Under the pieces are notes generated by a model. It did not search any database. It was not told where the DNA came from and was given only the letters and a program-made list of their open reading frames with translations. A stretch of DNA of 7,749 nucleotides from an uncultured Collinsella sp. (GTDB lineage: Bacteria > Actinomycetota > Coriobacteriia > Coriobacteriales > Coriobacteriaceae): NCBI GenBank assembly GCA_900761995.1, contig CAAFEY010000148.1:1-7749 (forward strand), written 5' to 3'. Position 1 is the first letter of the stretch. Every line of letters begins with the position of its first letter. Positions 1 through 6,000 of this stretch are shown in pieces. The position numbers and the translations under genes were made by a program.

Positions 1-597
1 GGAACTCGCAAGGATCCTGGTCGTCGGGTTGCCGAGGGTAAAAAGGCCGATCGTGCCGAGAAGGACAAGAAAGTCGGCGCGCATGCTCATCCTGAGTGGG
101 CGCCCCATTTGAATTCGGCTAGTGAGGATTTGACTGCCAAGTTGTTTACTCTGGTCGAGGTAATTTTGGGCGTGGTGCCCCTTGTGGTTATCGGTTTATT
201 CTTGGCTTCGAAGGACGCTACGAGTGTCGATAAACTCACCGAGGTCTTTTCGCAGGAGCCCTCGATGGTGGTCACGTTTATTTCTGCGTGCTTGCAGCCG
301 TTTGTGGCGTACATGCTGTATATGGTCTACCGCAAATACTGCGAGGGCGACGCTGGTTTTGTCGCCGGCAACCTGATCGGTCTTTTGTGCTCCGAGATCC
401 TACTGCTCAATATCCCGGGCGTCATCGGTATGGGCATCTTGCTGTGGCGTGTTTGGCGCAACGTCGCCCCGCACTTTGAGAGCTGGTTGTTTGAGCGTCG
501 CTTTGCGGGCGTCCTGGCTGACATTGCCGGCTCGCTCGTGATTCTGGCCCTGGCGTTTATGTGCGCCACCGCCGCCCGCGGTCTCGCGGGCATGTAG
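1..597 (+). CDS. Multi-pass membrane protein, 5'-truncated, function unknown
   Basis: The frame is open from base 1 to a TAG at 595-597, giving 198 visible residues; the true start lies upstream of the window. The TTG at 109 could serve as a start but has no ribosome binding site, and the frame stays open before it. The visible part begins with about 45 hydrophilic residues rich in Lys, Arg, Asp and Glu, with His-Ala-His near residue 29. Four hydrophobic segments follow, at about 48-69, 89-110, 120-149 and 169-192, so it should sit in the cytoplasmic membrane. A short basic loop (RVWRNVAPHFESWLFERR) separates the last two segments. The protein ends almost directly after the fourth helix. I recognise no catalytic motif and cannot name a family. 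The charged N-terminal part could be the end of a larger cytoplasmic domain outside the window. Confidence 0.8.
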   Translation, partial: GTRKDPGRRVAEGKKADRAEKDKKVGAHAHPEWAPHLNSASEDLTAKLFTLVEVILGVVPLVVIGLFLASKDATSVDKLTEVFSQEPSMVVTFISACLQPFVAYMLYMVYRKYCEGDAGFVAGNLIGLLCSEILLLNIPGVIGMGILLWRVWRNVAPHFESWLFERRFAGVLADIAGSLVILALAFMCATAARGLAGM

Positions 598-615
598 TCT
601 GTCCTCACCGACCAC

Positions 616-699
616 GGAGCGCAGGGCGGGGAAACCTTTCCCTCTCGCTCACGGCTCCGCAGGGTCGCGCGAGGCAAAGGTTTCCCCGCCCTGCGCTCC
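616..699. repeat. Long inverted repeat, perfect 24-base arms
   Basis: Bases 616-639 are the exact reverse complement of 676-699 (24 of 24). The 36 bases between them can pair further: 640-647 against 667-674 matches at 7 of 8 positions. The whole 84-base unit would form a very stable hairpin. It starts 18 bases after the stop codon of the membrane protein gene. No T-run follows the right arm, so it is not an ordinary intrinsic terminator, and a good one lies 50 bases further on. The outer ends are GGAGCGCAGG and its complement. A dispersed palindromic element of REP or MITE type is possible, as is an mRNA 3'-end stabiliser. Only one copy is visible here, so mobility is not shown. Confidence 0.85.
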
Positions 700-748
700 G
701 GCGTTGAGTCGTCGCGTGCTCGTTACAGAAAAGCAGATAAGAAGTTTG

Positions 749-782
749 CGTGCCGTCCCTTATGGGGCGGCACGTTTTGTTT
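749..782 (+). terminator. Intrinsic terminator after membrane protein gene
   Basis: An 11-bp stem (749-759 with 764-774, one G-T pair) encloses the 4-base loop TTAT and is followed by TTTTGTTT. The stem is GC-rich. This is a textbook Rho-independent terminator on the + strand and closes the transcript of the upstream gene. Confidence 0.87.
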
Positions 783-1022
783 GGGGGTCCCGGTCTCCAC
801 AATTTTCGTCAAGCTTTTGGTTAGATTTTGGTCAGTTGGCGTAAGGGTGGAAGGCCAAAAGATTGCTGGCGAAAAAAGCTCAGAGAAAGTGCTGGTAGGG
901 GAGTTGTTGAGCTTTTCGACAGCTTTTGAGCAAAAGAAACTTTGTGGCTATTGCCGGCGATTGCGTTGTCGCGGTCATGGCGGTGCGGGATGCTGGTCGT
1001 AAGCGTCGAATGCTCCGACTTT
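783..1022. other. Intergenic region, no supported gene
   Basis: This is the remainder of the 435-base gap between the first two genes. Open frames here start at TTG codons without a ribosome binding site and run into the next gene in another frame, so I do not call them. The stretch 865-945 is richer in A and T than its surroundings. It contains a 9-base inverted repeat (874-882 with 908-916) and a directly repeated AGCTTTT (910-916 and 921-927). The promoter of the next gene should lie here, but no -35/-10 pair stands out. Confidence 0.5.
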
Positions 1023-1027
1023 GGAGG
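1023..1027 (+). promoter_or_regulatory. Ribosome binding site GGAGG
   Basis: GGAGG lies 5 bases before the ATG at 1033. It decides the start: the in-frame TTG at 1021, four codons earlier, overlaps this site and has none of its own. Confidence 0.85.
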
Positions 1028-1032
1028 CCAAC

Positions 1033-1467
1033 ATGGACCTGTTTCTTGAGACTCCGCAGCAACAAGCTGAGCGCATGCTGCGTCAGCAGCAACGACTCAT
1101 GGAGATGCAAATGCAAGGGGCGGCAGCCCGGCCCTTTGCGCAAAATGTCGTGCCCGCTGCTGTACCTGCGGCTGTGCCCGGGTGTGAATCGGCGCCAGAG
1201 GCCTATTCCGTACAGCAAGATTCATATGCGCAGGAGCTCGCGTTCGATAAACGTCGTGCGCGTCACCGTCGCTGGGCCCAGCGCCTGCGTACGCTGGCGA
1301 TGATCGTGCTGATTCCGCTGGGGCTCGCGACAATCTTCTTGGCCTCATATGCCCTCACGTGCATCCTCAACGGCGCCTCGCCCAATGAGGTACTTCAGCA
1401 CTTGGCAGCTCTTGGTCAGCGCTTGGGGGATGTCGCAGCAACCATCCGCGCCAGCTGGGAGAGCTAG
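1033..1467 (+). CDS. Small single-pass membrane protein, unrecognised
   Basis: The product is 144 residues, with the start fixed by GGAGG at 1023-1027. Residues 1-32 are rich in Gln and Met (MDLFLETPQQQAERM, then RLMEMQMQ) and probably helical. A flexible Ala/Pro/Val stretch follows at about 31-53, then a strongly basic patch at 73-86 (KRRARHRRWAQR). One hydrophobic helix spans about 87-112, and a tail of about 30 residues ends in SWES. By the positive-inside rule the N-terminal 85 residues should be cytoplasmic and the tail outside. No signal peptidase site or enzymatic motif is seen. A role as a membrane anchor or adaptor is possible, but nothing in the sequence proves it. It stands alone: a terminator lies upstream and rmuC follows after 123 bases. 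I do not recognise a family. Confidence 0.8.
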   Translation: MDLFLETPQQQAERMLRQQQRLMEMQMQGAAARPFAQNVVPAAVPAAVPGCESAPEAYSVQQDSYAQELAFDKRRARHRRWAQRLRTLAMIVLIPLGLATIFLASYALTCILNGASPNEVLQHLAALGQRLGDVAATIRASWES

Positions 1468-1527
1468 CGGACCAGCACCCATAGCGCAAAGGTAACTTGT
1501 CTGCGCTCGATTGGACATGAGCTGCGT

Positions 1528-1558
1528 TTGACAGGGTAAGATTGATCGCGGTTTTGAT
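1528..1558 (+). promoter_or_regulatory. Candidate promoter of rmuC
   Basis: A perfect TTGACA at 1528-1533 is followed, 19 bases on, by TTTGAT (1553-1558), or by TTTTGA at 18 bases. The -10 match is poor. TAAGAT at 1537-1542 would fit the loose actinobacterial TANNNT pattern as an alternative -10, but then TTGACA cannot be its -35. The position, 33-63 bases before the chosen rmuC start, is suitable. A 6-bp hairpin just upstream (1483-1488 with 1502-1507) has no T-run and is not called a terminator. Confidence 0.35.
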
Positions 1559-1590
1559 TGGTGCTCGATTGGGTTTGTTGGGCGGAGTTT

Positions 1591-2946
1591 ATGTCTGCTA
1601 TTGATATTGCGCTTGTTGTGATTGCCTTGGTGGCGGTGGGGGTTGCTGTGGCTTGCGCCCTCCAGCTCAAGAGCCTGCGTGCCGAGCTGCGGGAGCGTGG
1701 CGACAGTAGCGCGGAAACGCTGGTAGCGCTCGAGCAGGCCAACAGCACGCTCGACACCCTGAACGTCGCGTTGGCCGAAACCCGTCGCACGGCAAATGCC
1801 ATCGCGCAGCAGCAGACGACCGACGCCGCCGTAGAGCAGCAGCGCTACCTGACCATTGCGCGCGAGTTCTCGCAGGCCGGCGACCGTATGGATGACCTGC
1901 GCCGCGAGACGGCCCAACAGCTTGGCGCCAACCGCGAAGGCATCGAGCATCGCCTGGACAAGGTGCGCGAGACGGTCGATGCTCAGCTGGGCGCCATCCG
2001 CAAAGACAATAACGTGCAGCTCGACCAAATGCGTGCGACGGTGGACGAGAAGCTCTCTCGCACGCTCAACGACCGACTGTCGGCATCGTTTAAGCAGGTG
2101 AGCGACCAGCTCGAGGCCGTGTACAAGGGCCTGGGCGACATGCAGTCTATCGCCACCGGCGTGGGCGACCTTAAGCGCGTGCTGGGCAATGTCAAGGCGC
2201 GTGGCATTTTGGGCGAGGTGCAGCTGGGCGCGATCCTGGCGGACATCCTTACGCCCGACCAGTATCTGGAAAACGTTGCCACCAAGCCTGGCGCCTCGGA
2301 GCGTGTTGAGTTTGCCGTCAAGCTGCCGGTAGACGAGGGCGACCCCGTGCTGCTGCCGATTGACTCCAAATTCCCGGGTGATGCGTACGAGCATCTGCTC
2401 GACGCGCAGGAGTCGGGCGATGCGGAGACCGTGGCGGCTGCGCGCAAGACGCTCGACACCATGGTCAAGCGCGAGGCTAAAGACATCTGCGAAAAGTACC
2501 TGAGTGTGCCGGCAACGACCAACTTTGGCATTATGTTCGTGCCGTTTGAGGGGCTGTACGCCGAGGTCGTCAGTCGCCCCGGGCTTATCGAGACCCTGGG
2601 CCGCGACTATCACGTCAACGTTGCCGGCCCCAGCACCATGGCGGCCATCCTCAATAGTCTGCAGATGAGCTACCAGACGTTTAAGCTGCAAAAACGTACC
2701 GACGACGTACTGCGCGTGCTCTCCGCCGTCAAGGCCGAGCTGCCGCGCTATCAGGCGGCGCTGCGCCGCGCCCAGCAGCAGATCGAGACCGCGGGCAAAA
2801 CGGTCGAGGGCATCATTACCACGCGCACCAACGTCATGGAGCGCAAGCTCAAGGACATCGACGCGCTGGAGGATGCCGACCAAGCCGATGAGATTTTGGG
2901 GCTCACATCCGCGGAGCTGCTCGCAGGCCAAAAAGACGAGGACTAG
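1591..2946 (+). CDS. rmuC: RmuC family DNA recombination protein
   Basis: The product is 451 residues, close to the usual RmuC length. The layout is typical: an N-terminal membrane helix at 3-24, a long alpha-helical coiled coil at about 25-190 (including the related pieces RLDKVRETVDAQL and QLDQMRATVDEKL), then the conserved RmuC domain at about 195-425. Family landmarks seen are NVKARGILGEVQLG (200-213), PIDSKFP (256-262), FVPFEGLYAEV (316-326) and VAGPSTMAAILNSL (344-357). In Escherichia coli, RmuC limits recombination at short inverted repeats; the domain is related to nuclease folds, and its biochemistry is poorly defined. The ATG at 1591 is chosen because GCGGAG lies just before it (1583-1587 region) and because the membrane helix then starts directly after it. 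An in-frame TTG at 1558 would add 11 residues without a site. The gene has its own terminator. Confidence 0.93.
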   Translation: MSAIDIALVVIALVAVGVAVACALQLKSLRAELRERGDSSAETLVALEQANSTLDTLNVALAETRRTANAIAQQQTTDAAVEQQRYLTIAREFSQAGDRMDDLRRETAQQLGANREGIEHRLDKVRETVDAQLGAIRKDNNVQLDQMRATVDEKLSRTLNDRLSASFKQVSDQLEAVYKGLGDMQSIATGVGDLKRVLGNVKARGILGEVQLGAILADILTPDQYLENVATKPGASERVEFAVKLPVDEGDPVLLPIDSKFPGDAYEHLLDAQESGDAETVAAARKTLDTMVKREAKDICEKYLSVPATTNFGIMFVPFEGLYAEVVSRPGLIETLGRDYHVNVAGPSTMAAILNSLQMSYQTFKLQKRTDDVLRVLSAVKAELPRYQAALRRAQQQIETAGKTVEGIITTRTNVMERKLKDIDALEDADQADEILGLTSAELLAGQKDED

Positions 2947-2958
2947 CTGCATCTGACG

Positions 2959-2997
2959 GCGGGGCGCCGGTGTAAACGCGGGTGCCCCGCTGCTTTT
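2959..2997 (+). terminator. Probable intrinsic terminator after rmuC
   Basis: A 10-bp GC-rich stem (2959-2968 with 2981-2990, one G-T pair) with a 12-base loop is followed by TGCTTTT. It starts 12 bases after the rmuC stop. The T-run is short, so termination may be incomplete. Confidence 0.72.
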
Positions 2998-3042
2998 CGC
3001 ATCGTGCTTGCCTGAAGTGCGCTTCAATGTGCAACAATGGCG

Positions 3043-3067
3043 TTTCGCCCTATCAGACGCGAAAGGA
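3043..3067 (+). promoter_or_regulatory. Leader hairpin touching the ABC gene ribosome binding site
   Basis: The ribosome binding site AAAGGA is at 3062-3067, 5 bases before ATG 3073, and decides that start. TTTCGC (3043-3048) pairs perfectly with GCGAAA (3059-3064) around a 10-base loop, so the first three bases of the site would be in the stem. The in-frame ATG at 3037 lies ahead of this hairpin and has no binding site. Whether the weak 6-bp stem matters for translation is not known. Confidence 0.45.
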
Positions 3068-3072
3068 AGCCC

Positions 3073-4875
<1,803 letters not shown>

Positions 4876-4927
4876 GCGTCTCGGACGTGGGACAATTGTG
4901 CCCATTAGTTTATTGTGCCGTTGAGCC

Positions 4928-4933
4928 GAGGAG
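4928..4933 (+). promoter_or_regulatory. Ribosome binding site of nth
   Basis: GAGGAG lies 5 bases before the ATG at 4939 and fixes the start there. The in-frame GTG at 4915 has no comparable site. A possible -10 (TATTGT, 4911-4916) with a poor -35 (TGGGAC, 4888-4893, spacing 17) could give nth its own weak promoter in the 63-base gap. Confidence 0.8.
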
Positions 4934-4938
4934 TCGTT

Positions 4939-5601
4939 ATGCCACGCGAGACCAATGCCGCCAAGCGCGAGCGCGCCGTTGAGGTGTGCGAGCGTCTCAA
5001 CCGTCGCTATGGGCCGGTCGAGTGCTTTTTGGACCACGAGAATCCCTTCCGCCTGCTGATCGCGGTGCTGCTTTCGGCGCAAACGACCGATGCGCAGGTC
5101 AACAAGGTGACGCCGCGGCTGTTTGCCCAGTGGCCCACGCCCGAGGCCATGGCCGGGGCGAGCGTGGCTGACGTGGCAGACACTATCAAGTCACTCGGCT
5201 TCTACAAGAGCAAAGCCAAGCATGCCGTCGAGGCCGCGCAGATGATCGTCGCCGACTATGGCGGCGAGGTGCCGGCCGACATGAAGGAGCTTGTAAAGCT
5301 GCCGGGCGTGGGACGCAAGACGGCGAACATCGTGCTCAACGTGGGGTATGGCATCGTGGAGGGCATTGCGGTGGACACGCACGTCAACCGCATTGCGCAC
5401 CGCCTGATGTTGAGTCCCAAGACGCATGCCAAGGAGCCGCTCAAGACCGAGCAGGATCTGCTCAAGATTTTGCCGCACGAGTATTGGGAGTCGGTCAACC
5501 ATCAGTGGATTACCTTTGGTCGTGAGATCTGCGACGCCCGCAAACCTAAGTGCGACGAGTGTCCGCTGGCGGATTTGTGCCCCAGCGTACGGGTGGGCTA
5601 G
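4939..5601 (+). CDS. nth: Endonuclease III (DNA glycosylase/AP lyase)
   Basis: The product is 220 residues, slightly longer than the 211 of E. coli Nth. This base-excision repair enzyme removes oxidised pyrimidines and nicks the resulting abasic site by beta-elimination. The helix-hairpin-helix LPGVGRKTA is at 121-129 and carries the catalytic Lys127 (E. coli Lys120). The catalytic Asp146 is in AVDTHVNR (E. coli Asp138). The [4Fe-4S] loop has Cys198, Cys205, Cys208 and Cys214 with the exact C-X6-C-X2-C-X5-C spacing. The N-terminal LLSAQTTDAQVN (44-55) is also typical. Everything needed for activity is present. The gene ends in ...PSVRVG, and a diverged second copy of the Fe-S loop coding sequence lies 240 bases downstream. 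No terminator directly follows the stop. Confidence 0.97.
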   Translation: MPRETNAAKRERAVEVCERLNRRYGPVECFLDHENPFRLLIAVLLSAQTTDAQVNKVTPRLFAQWPTPEAMAGASVADVADTIKSLGFYKSKAKHAVEAAQMIVADYGGEVPADMKELVKLPGVGRKTANIVLNVGYGIVEGIAVDTHVNRIAHRLMLSPKTHAKEPLKTEQDLLKILPHEYWESVNHQWITFGREICDARKPKCDECPLADLCPSVRVG

Positions 5602-5772
5602 GTTGTAAGGGCAGGGTGCCGCACCAAGGTAAAACAACCATAATTGCAAAGTAACGCAGGTGGAAACTGACAATTGATGCTGTCCGTTCAGACTGTTTTG
5701 TGCCGCGGGCGTTCGGGCATGCGCGTTTTGGGTGAGTGGACCGGGTGCTGATGGCCGCCGTGCAGCTTGCGT
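5602..5772. other. Spacer between nth and its duplicated tail
   Basis: These 171 bases hold no supported gene. The frame that leads into the duplicated nth tail is closed by a TGA at 5749-5751 and shows no Nth-like residues upstream of the duplicated part. A broken hairpin can form just after the nth stop (5601-5606 with 5634-5639, and inside it 5615-5618 with 5622-5625), without a T-run. The segment is bounded on both sides by nth 3'-end sequence, so it may be inserted DNA or a deletion remnant. Confidence 0.55.
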
Positions 5773-5844
5773 GACGCCCGCAAACCTAAGTGCGACGAGT
5801 GCCCGCTGGTAGACCTTTGCCCCAGCGTACGGGTGGTGCAATAG
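5773..5844 (+). pseudogene. Duplicated 3'-end fragment of nth (Fe-S loop)
   Basis: Bases 5773-5836 align without gaps to 5533-5596 of nth, with 58 of 64 identical by hand count; the first 28 bases match throughout. Homology stops abruptly at the left, where nth's ATCTGC is replaced by TTGCGT. The nth reading frame is kept: DARKPKCDECPLVDLCPSVRV, then VQ and TAG at 5842-5844. Three of the four cluster cysteines remain; the first is replaced by Arg. Of the four codons that differ, three are synonymous (TGT/TGC, GAT/GAC, TTG/CTT) and one is Ala to Val, as expected if this piece came from a working but diverged nth allele. No start codon with a ribosome binding site serves it, so it is a remnant, not a gene. 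Confidence 0.85.
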
Positions 5845-5845
5845 C

Positions 5846-5869
5846 TTTTTGCAAACTTTTTTGCAAAAA
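5846..5869. repeat. AT-rich hairpin directly after the nth fragment
   Basis: TTTTTGCAAA (5846-5855) pairs perfectly with TTTGCAAAAA (5860-5869) around the loop CTTT. An overlapping 18-base perfect palindrome occupies 5855-5872. It begins one base after the stop of the nth fragment. There is no T-run after it on the + strand, so a terminator role is uncertain; it could also be a protein-binding palindrome. It lies in the most AT-rich part of the window. Confidence 0.7.
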
Positions 5870-5893
5870 AGTCTCAAACCTTAGATATAGCTT

Positions 5894-5910
5894 GGTTGCG
5901 CAACCTTTTT
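5894..5910 (+). terminator. Weak candidate terminator or palindromic operator
   Basis: A 12-base perfect palindrome GGTTGCGCAACC (5894-5905) is followed directly by TTTTT. As RNA it gives only a 4-bp stem with a 4-base loop, which is weak for termination. As DNA it could be a dimeric regulator site upstream of the repeat protein gene. I cannot choose between these. Confidence 0.35.
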
Positions 5911-6000
5911 AGGATTTTATCGGCTTGAATTAATCATGCAATTTAAATGTCTTCTTTCGCGAAGTGGTCGCGGAGAAGCAAGTCGGGAAAGGACGACCAC
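5911..6000 (+). promoter_or_regulatory. Leader of the repeat protein gene, with hairpin and RBS
   Basis: AAAGGA at 5988-5993 lies 7 bases before the ATG at 6001 and is a good ribosome binding site. Upstream, CTTCT (5951-5955) pairs with AGAAG (5974-5978) and, inside it, CGCGA (5958-5962) with TCGCG (5968-5972), forming a nested hairpin at 5951-5978. The AT-rich stretch before it holds TTGAAT (5925-5930) and TTTAAA (5942-5947), but their spacing of 11 is wrong for a standard promoter, so the promoter is unresolved. The hairpin ends 9 bases before the ribosome binding site and does not cover it. Confidence 0.5.

Noticed and set aside
874..916. 9-base inverted repeat upstream of the small membrane protein gene
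   Set aside because: It is short, with a 25-base loop, in an AT-rich stretch with little sequence variety; chance is a sufficient explanation.
781..1303. Open frames on the + strand starting at TTG 781 and TTG 926
   Set aside because: Neither has a ribosome binding site. The second runs through the start of the gene at 1033 in another frame and yields an Arg/Cys-rich product without recognisable features.
3037..3072. ATG at 3037 as start of the ABC transporter
   Set aside because: It has no ribosome binding site, whereas ATG 3073 has AAAGGA at 5 bases and gives the normal family length.
5601..5639. Hairpin just after the nth stop as a terminator
   Set aside because: The stems are short and interrupted and no T-run follows.
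5846..5872. T- and A-runs before the surface gene as a phase-variation tract
   Set aside because: The longest runs are six bases, and they lie over 120 bases before the start codon, not in a recognised promoter spacer or in the coding frame.
5191..5877. A - strand frame with an internal repeat across nth and the downstream region
   Set aside because: The repeat in its translation is only the antisense view of the duplicated nth tail.
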